A DNA stretch of 64,000 bases from assembly GCF_003260015.1 (NCBI RefSeq), contig NZ_QCXS01000002.1:1-64000 (forward strand), written 5' to 3'. Numbering within the stretch: the first letter of the stretch is position 1; each line of letters opens with the position of its first letter. The stretch comes from Nakamurella deserti. Lineage in GTDB: Bacteria > Actinomycetota > Actinomycetes > Mycobacteriales > Nakamurellaceae. Of this stretch, positions 36,114 to 45,314 are shown piece after piece. The notes below the pieces were generated by a model. That model was not told the DNA's origin. It saw nothing but the letters and a program-made list of their open reading frames with translations, and ran no database searches. The position numbers and the translations under genes were made by a program.

Positions 36114-36979
36114 TGACCGCCCTGCCGGCGGCCTCCGCAGGGTCGTCGACAGGGCCGTCGGCAGCCCCGCCCGCGGACGGTGAGCCGACCACGACCGCCG
36201 CGCCGCGCGGCCGGTTCCACATCCAGCTGCACAACTTCGACGGCCCGTTCGACCTGCTGCTGCAACTGATCTCCTCGCACCGGATGGACGTCACCGAGGT
36301 CGCGCTGCACATCGTCACCGACGAGTTCATCGCCCACCTCCGCTCGCTCGGCGACGACTGGGACCTCGGTCAGGCCACCGAGTTCCTGGTCGTCGCCGCC
36401 ACCCTGCTCGACCTCAAGGCCGCGCGCCTGCTGCCCGACGCCGACGTCGAGGACGAGGCGGACCTGGCCATCCTGGAGGCCCGCGACCTGCTCTTCGCCC
36501 GGCTGATGGCCTACAAGGCCTACCAGCAGGTGGCGGTGCTGCTCAAGGAACTGGAAGCGACCGCGCTGCGCCGCTACCCGCGGGCGGTGACGCTGGAGGG
36601 CCGCTACCTCGGGCTGCTGCCCGAGGTCGAGATCGGCCTCAGTCCCCACGGTTTCGCGGAGTTCGCGTCCGGGATCTTCCGCCCGAAACCCCCGCCGCCC
36701 ACCGTGTCACTCGCCCACATCCACGCCTCGCGGGTGTCGGTCGCCGAGCACACGGCCGCCATCCGCGACCTCCTCGCCGCACGTGGGGTCGCCACCTTCG
36801 CCGAACTCATCGCCGGCTGCACCGAGACCCTGGAGGTCGTCGCACGGTTCCTGGGGCTGCTCAATCTGTACCGGGAGGCGGCGGTGCTGTTCGACCAGCC
36901 GGAACCGCTGGGCGAGCTGACCGTGCGCTGGTCGGGTGGCGACGCCGACACCGTCATCAGCGACGAGGAGTACGAGTGA
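36113..36979 (+). CDS. scpA: Condensin subunit ScpA (kleisin)
   Basis: The product is 288 residues. The family signature FHIQLHNFDGPFDLLLQLIS lies near residue 35, after a Ser/Ala/Pro-rich leader. Helical EFLVVAATLLDLKAARLLP and a C-terminal winged-helix segment follow. ScpA bridges the SMC heads in the chromosome-organising condensin complex. Its ATG shares one base with the parA stop. The scpB GTG overlaps its own stop. Confidence 0.96.
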   Translation: MTALPAASAGSSTGPSAAPPADGEPTTTAAPRGRFHIQLHNFDGPFDLLLQLISSHRMDVTEVALHIVTDEFIAHLRSLGDDWDLGQATEFLVVAATLLDLKAARLLPDADVEDEADLAILEARDLLFARLMAYKAYQQVAVLLKELEATALRRYPRAVTLEGRYLGLLPEVEIGLSPHGFAEFASGIFRPKPPPPTVSLAHIHASRVSVAEHTAAIRDLLAARGVATFAELIAGCTETLEVVARFLGLLNLYREAAVLFDQPEPLGELTVRWSGGDADTVISDEEYE

Positions 36980-37638
36980 CCCGGATCGACATCGACGGAG
37001 CCCCCCTCCACGGACCGGAGACCCCCGACACCTCCGTCGAGGAGGCCGGGGACGCCGACGACCGGGCGCCCGCCGCGCCCGACCTGTCCTTCGTCGACGA
37101 GTCCGAGCTGACCGGTGCGCTGGAGGCGGTCCTGCTGATCGTCGACACCCCGGTCACCGAGGAGGCCCTCGCGGCGGCGGTCGGCTTCCCCCCGGAGCGG
37201 GTCCGTGACGAACTCCACAGCATCGCCAACCGGCTCGCGGAAACCCGTTCCGGGATCCATCTCCGGCAGATCGGCGGCGGCTGGCGCTTCTACACCCGGG
37301 ACCGTTTCGCACCCGTCGTGGAGCGTTTCGTGCTCGATGGTCAACAGACCCGGCTCTCGCGTGCTGCACTTGAGACACTGGCCGTCATCGCCTACCGCCA
37401 GCCGGTCACCCGTGCGCGGGTGTCGGCGGTCCGGGGGGTGAACGTCGACGGGGTCATCCGGACCCTCACCGCGCGCGGACTCATCGAGGAGGACGGGTCG
37501 GACGCCGACACCGGCGGCCTGCTGTACCGCACCACGGAGCTGTTCCTGGAGCGGATGGGGCTCGGTTCGCTCGACGAACTCCCACCGCTCGGGCCGCTGC
37601 TCCCCGACGTCGACGCCCTCGACCTGTTCGAGGACTGA
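36976..37638 (+). CDS. scpB: Condensin subunit ScpB
   Basis: The product is 220 residues with an acidic 40-residue N-terminus. Two winged-helix domains follow: LTGALEAVLLIVDTPVTEEALA and RAALETLAVIAYRQPVTRARVSAVRGVNVDGVIRTL (in two stretches). ScpB dimers bind ScpA and regulate SMC. The GTG at 36976 overlaps scpA by 4 bases. The next gene, rluB, follows 78 bases later, as in other actinobacteria. Confidence 0.96.
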   Translation: MTRIDIDGAPLHGPETPDTSVEEAGDADDRAPAAPDLSFVDESELTGALEAVLLIVDTPVTEEALAAAVGFPPERVRDELHSIANRLAETRSGIHLRQIGGGWRFYTRDRFAPVVERFVLDGQQTRLSRAALETLAVIAYRQPVTRARVSAVRGVNVDGVIRTLTARGLIEEDGSDADTGGLLYRTTELFLERMGLGSLDELPPLGPLLPDVDALDLFED

Positions 37639-37716
37639 CGTCCGGAGCCGGCCCCGACGGAGTCCGGCCACCGTCGCACCCGAGTCACCGAAGCACGCAG
37701 GAGAACTGGGAATCAC

Positions 37717-38463
37717 ATGGAACGCAAGGATCCGAACGAAGAGGGCGTCCGCCTGCAGAAGGTGCTCGCCGCCGCCGGCATCGCCTCCCGCCGCAAGGCC
37801 GAGGAGATGATCGCCCAGGGCCGGGTCAAGGTCGACGGGCTGCTCGTCAAGGAGCTCGGGCGGCGGGTCGACCCCGAGAACGCGGTCATCCACGTCGACG
37901 GCAACCGCATCGTGCTGGGCGAGCACCAGGTGTACCTGGCCGTCAACAAGATGCCCGGCGTGCTGTCGACCATGGACGACGAACTCGGCCGCCCCAGCAT
38001 CGGCGACATGGTCGCCGACCGCAGCGAGCGGCTGTTCCACGTCGGCCGGCTCGATCAGGACTCCGAGGGGCTGATCCTCCTGACCAACGACGGCGACCTC
38101 GCGCACCGGCTGACCCATCCGTCGTTCGGCGTCTCCAAGACCTACATGGCCGAGGTGCCGGGGCCCATCCCGCGCGAGCTGAGCCGCAACCTGCGCAAGG
38201 GCGTCGAGCTGGAGGACGGCCCGGCGAAAGTCGACGACTTCGAGATCGTCGATCAGCACAACGGTCGCGCCGTGCTCAGGATCGTGCTCCACGAGGGCCG
38301 CAAGCACATCGTCCGGCGGATGCTGGATTCGCAGGGGCATCCGGTGTCGCGTCTGGTCCGCACCCAGATCGGTGACGTCCAGCTCGGCCACCAGCGTCCC
38401 GGCACGGTCCGCAAGCTGAGCCCGGCGGAGGTCGCCCAGCTGTACAAGGCGGTCGGTCTGTGA
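37717..38463 (+). CDS. rluB: 23S rRNA pseudouridine synthase RluB
   Basis: The product is 248 residues. An S4 RNA-binding domain (VRLQKVLAAAGIASRRKAEE) is at residues 8-60. The RsuA/RluB catalytic domain follows with the catalytic Asp in HVGRLDQDSEGLILLTNDGD and the later EGRKHIVRRML. It converts a uridine in the 23S peptidyl-transferase region (U2605 in E. coli) to pseudouridine. The cmk GTG overlaps the stop. Confidence 0.95.
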   Translation: MERKDPNEEGVRLQKVLAAAGIASRRKAEEMIAQGRVKVDGLLVKELGRRVDPENAVIHVDGNRIVLGEHQVYLAVNKMPGVLSTMDDELGRPSIGDMVADRSERLFHVGRLDQDSEGLILLTNDGDLAHRLTHPSFGVSKTYMAEVPGPIPRELSRNLRKGVELEDGPAKVDDFEIVDQHNGRAVLRIVLHEGRKHIVRRMLDSQGHPVSRLVRTQIGDVQLGHQRPGTVRKLSPAEVAQLYKAVGL

Positions 38464-39131
38464 GCGACTTCGTCATCGCCATCGACGGGCCCAGCGGCAC
38501 CGGGAAGTCCACGGTGGCCCGCAAGGTCGCCGCGTCCCTCGGGGCGGGGTACCTCGACACCGGCGCGATGTACCGCATCGTCACCCTCGCGGTGCTCAAC
38601 GCCGGCATCGACCCGTACGACGACGACGCGGTCGCGGGGTTGCTCGCGACGCTGGCCTTCGTCTCGCCCACCGACCCCGACGCCCAGCAGCACCTGCTGG
38701 ACGGCGCCGACGTCGGCGGGGCCATCCGCACCGCCGAGGTGACGTCCGCGGTGTCGCCGGTCTCGGCGAACCCGGCGGTGCGCGCCTGGTTGAAGGGCCG
38801 GCAGCAGGAGCTGGCCGCCGCCGGCCGGATGGTCGTGGAGGGCCGCGACATCGGCACCGTCATCACCCCCGACGCGACGTTGAAGATCTACCTGACCGCC
38901 GACGAGCGGGTGCGCGCGCTGCGCCGCCACACCGACACCGCCGCCCGCACCGCCGGGGACGTCGAGACGGTCCGGGCGTCCCTGGCGCTGCGGGACGCCC
39001 ACGACACGAACCGCGCGCACGCGCCGCTGATGGCCGCCGCCGACGCCGTCGTGCTCGACTCCACCGATCTCGAGATCAGCCAGACCGTGGAGGCGGTCCT
39101 GACCCTCGCGGCGGAGCGGGGCATCCGGTGA
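38460..39131 (+). CDS. cmk: Cytidylate kinase
   Basis: The product is 223 residues. The P-loop GPSGTGKSTVARKVA is at residues 9-23, followed by YLDTGAMYRIVTL and the NMP-binding VEGRDIGTVI. The LID region contains ALRRHTDTAARTAGDVE. It phosphorylates CMP and dCMP. The gene is coupled to rluB and to the acyltransferase by 4-base overlaps. Confidence 0.97.
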   Translation: MSDFVIAIDGPSGTGKSTVARKVAASLGAGYLDTGAMYRIVTLAVLNAGIDPYDDDAVAGLLATLAFVSPTDPDAQQHLLDGADVGGAIRTAEVTSAVSPVSANPAVRAWLKGRQQELAAAGRMVVEGRDIGTVITPDATLKIYLTADERVRALRRHTDTAARTAGDVETVRASLALRDAHDTNRAHAPLMAAADAVVLDSTDLEISQTVEAVLTLAAERGIR

Positions 39132-39805
39132 GCTTCCTGCGGCTGCCCGGACGGGACGACCCCACGCCGGCCGTCACCACCCCGGTCAAGGTCGACATCG
39201 GACGCCGGATCGGCATCGTGACCAAGCTGGTGTCCTACCGGATGCGGATCAGCGGCGCGGAGCGGATCCCGCCGACCGGACCGGTGCTGTTCGTGGTGAA
39301 CCACTCGTCCGGTCTGGACGGGCCGGTGCTCTTCGGGGCGCTGCCGCGGCGGGTGTCGTTCCTGGTCAAGGCCGAGATGTTCCACGGCCCCGTCGGCTGG
39401 GTGCTGACCAACGTGGGTCAGTACGGGCTGCACCGCGACGTCCCCGACCGCGCGCCGCTGCTCAACGCGCTCGCCCAGCTGCAGGGCGGCGGCGCGATCG
39501 GCATCTTCCCGGAGGGCACCCGCGGCGCCGGGGGCGTCGAGAGCGTGTTCAACGGTGCCGGCTGGCTGGCCTGCCGCTCCGGGGCGCAGATCGTGCCCAT
39601 CGCCATGCGCGGCACCCACCGCCCCACCGGGTCCGGCCGGCGCTTCCGACCCCGGGTGGACGTGCTGATCGGCGACCCGTTCACGGTGCCGCCCGGCGTC
39701 GGCCGGACCGCCGTCACGGCGGCCACCGACCGGATCCGCGTTACCCTGAAGGAGCTGGTCACCGCGCTGGACGATTCCCGCGCGCGGTCCGGCAGCCTGT
39801 TGTGA
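39128..39805 (+). CDS. PlsC-like 1-acylglycerol-3-phosphate acyltransferase
   Basis: The product is 225 residues. The HX4D motif is in VVNHSSGLDG, and the acyl-acceptor motif FPEGTRG follows in the central part. A hydrophobic stretch (PTGPVLFVVN) precedes the first motif. It probably acylates lysophosphatidate or a related lipid at the inner membrane face. Such a gene between cmk and der is common in actinobacteria. The GTG at 39128 overlaps cmk. Confidence 0.93.
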   Translation: MSFLRLPGRDDPTPAVTTPVKVDIGRRIGIVTKLVSYRMRISGAERIPPTGPVLFVVNHSSGLDGPVLFGALPRRVSFLVKAEMFHGPVGWVLTNVGQYGLHRDVPDRAPLLNALAQLQGGGAIGIFPEGTRGAGGVESVFNGAGWLACRSGAQIVPIAMRGTHRPTGSGRRFRPRVDVLIGDPFTVPPGVGRTAVTAATDRIRVTLKELVTALDDSRARSGSLL

Positions 39806-39889
39806 TCGCACGACGCCCCCGGCCCTCGGGTGTGCGTCCCGGTCGCGGCGGCCCTTCCCGGCCGTCGCGAGAACCGTGAGGGAAGAAGA

Positions 39890-41368
39890 ATGACCGAAGA
39901 TTCCGCGCGCCCCGAGGCCGCTCCGGCCGACGAGACCTGGTCCGACGAGAGCGATTTCGCCGGCTGGGAGGACGGCGCCGCCGATCCGGAATTCGTCGAC
40001 GGTGTCGATGTGGACGACTTCGTCGTCGAGGACGTCCGGGTGCCGACCGTGGCCATCGTCGGACGGCCCAACGTCGGCAAGTCCACGCTGGTGAACCGGC
40101 TGATCGCCCGCCGTGAGGCCGTCGTCCAGGACGTCCCCGGAGTCACCCGTGACCGCGTCAGCTACGACGCCCACTGGCGGGGCCGGCGCTTCACCGTGAT
40201 CGACACCGGTGGCTGGGAGCAGAAGCCCGAGGGTATCCAGGTCGCGGTGGCCGCGCAGGCCGAGTACGCGATGAAGACCGCCGACGCGGTGCTCGTCGTC
40301 GTCGACGCCTCCGTCGGTGCGACCGACACCGACATGGCCGTCGCCCGGATCCTGCGCCGCTCGAAGCGGCCGGTGCTGCTCATCGCCAACAAGGTCGACG
40401 ACGAGCGGCTCGAGGCCGACGCCGCCGAGCTGTGGAGCCTCGGCCTCGGCAAGCCGTGGGAGCTGTCGGCGCTGCACGGTCGCGGCTCCGGTGACCTGCT
40501 GGACGCCATCCTGGACGCGCTGCCGGAGACCCCCGCCGAGATCTTCGGCGCCGTGTCCGGGCCGCGCCGGGTGGCCCTGGTCGGCAAGCCCAACGTCGGC
40601 AAGTCGTCGCTGCTGAACAAGCTGACCGGCGAGAACCGTTCCGTCGTCGACAGTGTCGCCGGCACCACCGTCGACCCGGTCGACTCGCTGGTCGAGCTGG
40701 ACGGCGAGGTCTGGCGTTTCGTCGACACCGCGGGGCTCCGCCGGCGGGTCTCGCACGCCGCCGGCATGGAGTACTACGCCTCGCTGCGCACCCAGACCGC
40801 CATCGAGACCGCCGAGGTGGCGGTCGTTCTCGTCGACTCGTCGGAGCCGATGAGCGAGCAGGACCAGCGGGTCATCTCGATGGTCGAGGAGGCCGGCCGC
40901 GCGCTGGTCGTCGCGCTCAACAAGGCCGACCTCGTCGACGCGGACCGGCGCACCGACATCAACCGTGAGCTCGAGCGCGACCTGGTGCGGGTGCCGTGGG
41001 CGACCACCATCAACATCTCGGCGCTGACCGGGCGGGCCGTGCAGCGGCTGGCCCCGGCGCTGCGGACCGCGCTGGAGTCGTGGGACAAGCGCATCCCCAC
41101 CGGGCGGCTGAACGCCTTCCTCGGTGAGGTCGTGCAGGCCACGCCGCCGCCGGTGCGCGGCGGCAAGCAGCCCAAGATCCTGTTCGCCACCCAGGCCGCC
41201 AACCGGCCGCCGACCTTCGTGCTGTTCACCAGCGGGTTCCTCGAGGCCGGCTACCGCCGGTTCATCGAGCGCAAGGTTCGTGAGGAGTTCGGCTTCGACG
41301 GCTCGCCGGTCCGGATCAACGTCCGGGTGCGCGAGAAGCGCAGCGACCGGGCACGCGCCAAGAAGTGA
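39890..41368 (+). CDS. der: GTPase Der (EngA)
   Basis: The product is 492 residues. Two G domains in tandem are visible: [15 protein letters not shown] (near residue 60) and [15 protein letters not shown] (near 233). Each has its own DTGG or DTAG switch, and NKxD motifs ANKVDD and LNKADL. A C-terminal KH-like domain ends the protein. The first ~50 residues are an acidic extension. Der assists 50S subunit assembly. The ATG at 39890 has gaggga at 39878-39883; an in-frame upstream ATG lacks a site. Confidence 0.97.
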   Translation: MTEDSARPEAAPADETWSDESDFAGWEDGAADPEFVDGVDVDDFVVEDVRVPTVAIVGRPNVGKSTLVNRLIARREAVVQDVPGVTRDRVSYDAHWRGRRFTVIDTGGWEQKPEGIQVAVAAQAEYAMKTADAVLVVVDASVGATDTDMAVARILRRSKRPVLLIANKVDDERLEADAAELWSLGLGKPWELSALHGRGSGDLLDAILDALPETPAEIFGAVSGPRRVALVGKPNVGKSSLLNKLTGENRSVVDSVAGTTVDPVDSLVELDGEVWRFVDTAGLRRRVSHAAGMEYYASLRTQTAIETAEVAVVLVDSSEPMSEQDQRVISMVEEAGRALVVALNKADLVDADRRTDINRELERDLVRVPWATTINISALTGRAVQRLAPALRTALESWDKRIPTGRLNAFLGEVVQATPPPVRGGKQPKILFATQAANRPPTFVLFTSGFLEAGYRRFIERKVREEFGFDGSPVRINVRVREKRSDRARAKK

Positions 41369-41437
41369 CCGGAGCGGGCCCGCCACGGCGGGGCCGGCCG
41401 GTCGCGGGCGACCCCGGGCGGCCGACCGCGACGCGCC

Positions 41438-42115
41438 TCAGACCTCGAACCGGTAGCCCATCCGCTGGTCGGTGATGAGGTGCCGCGGCCTGCCGGGTTC
41501 CGGCTCCAGCTTGCGCCGCAACTGCGCCAGGTACACCCGCAGGTAGTTGCTCTCGGTGGAGTACGCCGGTCCCCACACCTCGCGCAGCAGCTCGGCCTGG
41601 GTCACCAGGCGACCCCGGTGGCGCACCAGCATCTCCAACATGCCCCACTCGGTGGGCGTGAGGTGCACCACCTCACCGTCGCGGATCACCTTCTTGGCGG
41701 CGAGGTCGACGGTGAACGACGCGGTCACCACCACCGGCGCGGCGTCCGGGGCGGTGTCGGCCCGGCGGATCGCCGCCCGCAGCCTGGCCAGCAGCTCGTC
41801 CATCCCGAACGGCTTGGTCACGTAGTCGTCGGCGCCGGCGTCCAGCGCGTCGACCTTGTCGGCGGAGTCGGCCCGCGCCGACAGCATGATCACCGGCACC
41901 GTGCTCTGCCGGCGGATCACCGCCAGCACCTCGAGACCGTCGAGGTCGGGCAGACCGATGTCCAGGACGACGATCTCGGGCTGCGACGTCCGGAACAGGT
42001 GCAGCGCCTCGGTGCCGTCCGCGGCCAGCAGCACCTCGAAACCCCTGGCCCGCAGGCTGATCTGAAGTGCCCGGCGGAGCTGGGGCTCGTCGTCGACGAC
42101 CAGGACCCGGGTCAC
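41438..42115 (-). CDS. kdpE: KdpE response regulator
   Basis: The product is 225 residues, OmpR/PhoB type. The receiver has VVDDEPQLR, the phosphoacceptor Asp near residue 52 in IVVLDIGLPDLDG, and Lys in YVTKPFG. The winged-helix DNA-binding domain has LTPTEWGMLEML and SNYLRVYLAQLRRKL. It activates the kdp operon at low potassium or high osmolarity. The GTG overlaps kdpD by 4 bases. The gene converges on der over a 69-base gap with imperfect GC hairpins and no T run. Confidence 0.96.
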   Translation of the reverse strand: MTRVLVVDDEPQLRRALQISLRARGFEVLLAADGTEALHLFRTSQPEIVVLDIGLPDLDGLEVLAVIRRQSTVPVIMLSARADSADKVDALDAGADDYVTKPFGMDELLARLRAAIRRADTAPDAAPVVVTASFTVDLAAKKVIRDGEVVHLTPTEWGMLEMLVRHRGRLVTQAELLREVWGPAYSTESNYLRVYLAQLRRKLEPEPGRPRHLITDQRMGYRFEV

Positions 42116-44640
42116 CGGGCCGCCCCGACCGTCGCGCCGCTCGGCAGGTCGACGACCAGGGTGAGGCCGCCGCCCGGGGTGTCCTCGGCGCCGACGGAGC
42201 CGCCCATCGCCTCGGTCAGGCCGCGCACCACGGTCAGACCCAGGCCGACCCCGGTGCTCGTGTCGGTGTCGCCCAGTCGTTGGAAGGGCTCGAAGGCGTG
42301 CCCGATCGCCTCCTGCGAGACACCGGGACCCGTGTCGGCGACACGGATCTCGACCCTCCCGGCCCGCTCGGACGCGGACACGGTGATCGCGCCGTGGGGT
42401 GCGTGCCGCAGCGCGTTGCCCAGGATGTTGGCCAGCACCCGCTCGAGCAACCCCGGGTCGGCCAGGACCGTGGGCAGCAGCTCGTCGGGTGTGTCACCGG
42501 GGCTCTGCACCACCACCCGGCCCGCCGGGTGCAGCCCGGTCAACGCCCGGTGCACCACCTCCTCGCACGACACCACCTGCAGCTGCGGATGGACCGCGCC
42601 GGCGGCCAGCCGCGAGGAGTCCAGCAGGTTGTCCACGAGCGTGGTCAGGTGGTCGGTGGCGTCCTCGACGTCGGTGAGCAGCTCCGCGGTGTCGCCGGGG
42701 GAGAACACCACGTCGGGGCTGCGCAGCGTGGACACCCCGGCCTTGATGGAGGCCAGCGGGGTGCGCAGGTCGTGACTGACGGCGGACAGCAGCGCCCGCC
42801 GCAGCCGGTCGCCCTCGGCGACGGCGCGGGCGCCGGCCGCCTCGTCGGCGAGTTCGGTCTGCCGGAGCAGTCCCACCGACTGGTAGGTCACCGCCCGCAG
42901 CACCCGGCGGTCGCGGGCGCTGAGTGCCGGTCCGCGCAACGCGAGCACGAACTCTCCGTCCGCGACCTCGCAGCAGGTGTCGGCCTCCTCGGCCGACGGC
43001 GCCGGATCCGGTCCGACGGCGGCCGCGACGACCGGCGCCGCACCCGGCGCGGGCCGGCGGAGCAGGGCCGCCGACCGATGCCCGTACACCTCGACGAGCC
43101 GACCGAGCAGCGCGGGCAGGTCGGCGCCGCGCAGGACGTGGGAGGCGAACAGGGTGAGCAGCTCCGCCTCCCGGGCGGCGGTCCGGGCGTCGCGGGCCCG
43201 GTTGGCCGCGGTGTCCACGAGCATCGCCACCGCCACCGCGACCAGCATCAGCACCACCAGCGTGATGAGGTTGTCCGGCTGGGCGATGGTCAGGCTGTAC
43301 CGCGGGGCGGTGAAGAAGAAGTTCAGCAACCCACCGGACAGCACCGCGGCGAGGACGGCCGGGCCGACGCCGCCGAGCAGGGCGACCCCGAGCACGACGA
43401 CGAAGTACAGCACGCCCTGGCTGTTGAGCGAGGTGAAGCGGTCGAGCAGCGCCAGCAACCCGGTCGCCGCGGCCGGCGCCAGCAGCGCCGCGAGCCAGGC
43501 CAGCACCGCCCGGCGACGGGTGCGGCCGACGGCCGGGGTCCGCAGCCGCCGGGAGTCGGCCAGATCGTGGGTGACCAGGTGCACGTCGATCGGACCCGAC
43601 TCACGGATGACCCGGGCCGCGACACCCTCGTCGAACACCCGCGCCCAGCGCGACCGTCGGGACGTCCCCAGCACCAGCTGGGTGGTGTTGATGCTGCGGG
43701 CGAACTCCAGCAGCGCGGCCGGCACGTCGTCACCGACGACGTTGTGCACGGCGGCGCCCAGACCTTCGGCGAGGCGGCGCATCCGCATCAGGTCGGACGG
43801 GGTGACCCCGGCGACGCCGTCCCCGCGGACCACGTGCACCACGACCAGTTCGCCACCGACCCGGGCGGCGATCCGCTTGGCGCGGCGGATGAGCGTCTCC
43901 GACTCGGGCCCGCCGGTCACCGACACGAGCGTCCGTTCCCGGGCCTCCCAGGTCGAGGTGATGTGGTGGTCGCTGCGGTACCGGGCGAGCGCGAGGTCCA
44001 CCTGGTCGGCCACCCACAGCAGCGCGATCTCCCGCAGCGCGGTCAGGTTGCCGGGCCGGAAGTAGTTGCCCAGCGCCGCGTCGACCTGCTCGGCACGGTA
44101 GATGTTGCCGTGGGACAGTCTGCGCCGCAGGGCTTCCGGGGTGATGTCCACGAGCTCCACCTGCTGGGCCCGGCGCACCACCTCGTCGGGCACCGTCTCC
44201 TGCTGGACCACCCCGGTGATGTCGCGGACGACGTCGTTCAGCGATTCCAGGTGCTGCACGTTCACCGTGGAGATGACGTCGATCCCGGCCGCGAGGAGCT
44301 CCTCGACGTCCTGCCAGCGCTTGGCGTGCCGGGCTCCGGGGGCGTTGGTGTGGGCCAGCTCGTCCACCAGCACCACCTCCGGGCGGCGCAGCAGGATGGC
44401 GTCGGTGTCCATCTCGGCCAGCTCCACCCCGCGGTGGGAGTGGCACCGCCGGGGCACCACCTCGAGACCCTCCAGGAGGGCGGCGGTGTGCCGGCGCCCG
44501 TGGGTCTCCACCACGCCCACGACGACATCCGCTCCGCGGGACCGGCGCCGGGTGGCCTCGCCCAGCATCGCGAACGTCTTGCCCACCCCGGGCGCGGCGC
44601 CCAGGTAGATCCGCAGCTCGCCCCTGCCCACCGTGCTCAC
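42112..44640 (-). CDS. kdpD: KdpD sensor histidine kinase
   Basis: The product is 842 residues. The N-terminal KdpD domain has the P-loop-like GAAPGVGKTFAMLGEA and DELAHTNAPG. A universal-stress-protein domain lies near 230-350, and four membrane helices fall in about 370-480 (ending FFFTAPRYSLTIAQPDN). A GAF-like region precedes HisKA with the phospho-His in SAVSHDLRTPLASI, and the HATPase has NALRHAPHG and DTGPGVS. It senses potassium limitation and phosphorylates KdpE. The start is GTG at 44640, 33 bases after kdpC. Confidence 0.96.
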   Translation of the reverse strand: MSTVGRGELRIYLGAAPGVGKTFAMLGEATRRRSRGADVVVGVVETHGRRHTAALLEGLEVVPRRCHSHRGVELAEMDTDAILLRRPEVVLVDELAHTNAPGARHAKRWQDVEELLAAGIDVISTVNVQHLESLNDVVRDITGVVQQETVPDEVVRRAQQVELVDITPEALRRRLSHGNIYRAEQVDAALGNYFRPGNLTALREIALLWVADQVDLALARYRSDHHITSTWEARERTLVSVTGGPESETLIRRAKRIAARVGGELVVVHVVRGDGVAGVTPSDLMRMRRLAEGLGAAVHNVVGDDVPAALLEFARSINTTQLVLGTSRRSRWARVFDEGVAARVIRESGPIDVHLVTHDLADSRRLRTPAVGRTRRRAVLAWLAALLAPAAATGLLALLDRFTSLNSQGVLYFVVVLGVALLGGVGPAVLAAVLSGGLLNFFFTAPRYSLTIAQPDNLITLVVLMLVAVAVAMLVDTAANRARDARTAAREAELLTLFASHVLRGADLPALLGRLVEVYGHRSAALLRRPAPGAAPVVAAAVGPDPAPSAEEADTCCEVADGEFVLALRGPALSARDRRVLRAVTYQSVGLLRQTELADEAAGARAVAEGDRLRRALLSAVSHDLRTPLASIKAGVSTLRSPDVVFSPGDTAELLTDVEDATDHLTTLVDNLLDSSRLAAGAVHPQLQVVSCEEVVHRALTGLHPAGRVVVQSPGDTPDELLPTVLADPGLLERVLANILGNALRHAPHGAITVSASERAGRVEIRVADTGPGVSQEAIGHAFEPFQRLGDTDTSTGVGLGLTVVRGLTEAMGGSVGAEDTPGGGLTLVVDLPSGATVGAAR

Positions 44641-44673
44641 GCTCCCATCATCGTCGTGCGGGCCCGCGGCGCG

Positions 44674-45309
44674 TCACGGCGTGGTGCACGACGGTGCGGT
44701 GAGGCCGAGCGCGACGTTCAGCGCCGGCACGTCCACCCGCTCCTCGCCGAGGAATCCCCACTGCCGCCCCTCGGTGTGCTCGGTCACCAGCGCCCGCACC
44801 CGGTCCTCGGGCAGACCGGTCACCCGGGCCACCCGGGGCACCTGCAGGTCCGCGTAGGCCGGACTGATCTGCGGATCGACGCTCGAGCCCGAGGACGTCA
44901 CCGCGTCGGCCGGCACCACGGCCGGGTCGACGTTCTCGCGGAGGGCGACGGCCTGCCGGCGGGCCTCGACGAAGGCGAGCAGCGTCTCGTTGTTCGGCCC
45001 GAGGTCGTCGGCGTCCGCGGCGGCCGGGTCACCAGCGGTGAACGGGTCCCCGGCGGCGGCGTCGCCGTCGAGCCGCAGGTGGAAGAAGGGATCCGGGGCG
45101 CCGGTGGCGACCTGCGGATCGACGCCGACGCGGGCGCTGCCGACGACGCAGCCGGTGCCGTCGCGCAGCGCCGACCCCTCGGCGGAGCCGACGCCGATCC
45201 GGGACAGACCCCAGACGGCCAGCGGGTAGACGACGCCGAGGACGGCGGTGAGCAACAGCAGGACCCGCAGGCCGGCGCCGAGCTGACGGAGGGAGGACAG
45301 GACGCGCAT
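44674..45309 (-). CDS. kdpC: Potassium-transporting ATPase subunit KdpC
   Basis: The product is 211 residues with one N-terminal membrane helix (LLLLTAVLGVVYPLAVWGLS). The periplasmic part has NNETLLAFVEARRQ, VTSSGSSVDPQISPAYA and VTGLPEDRVRALVTEHTEG, typical of KdpC. It stabilises the KdpFABC complex. The ATG lies 5 bases after the kdpB stop on the minus strand. Confidence 0.96.
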   Translation of the reverse strand: MRVLSSLRQLGAGLRVLLLLTAVLGVVYPLAVWGLSRIGVGSAEGSALRDGTGCVVGSARVGVDPQVATGAPDPFFHLRLDGDAAAGDPFTAGDPAAADADDLGPNNETLLAFVEARRQAVALRENVDPAVVPADAVTSSGSSVDPQISPAYADLQVPRVARVTGLPEDRVRALVTEHTEGRQWGFLGEERVDVPALNVALGLTAPSCTTP

Positions 45310-45314
45310 GGTGA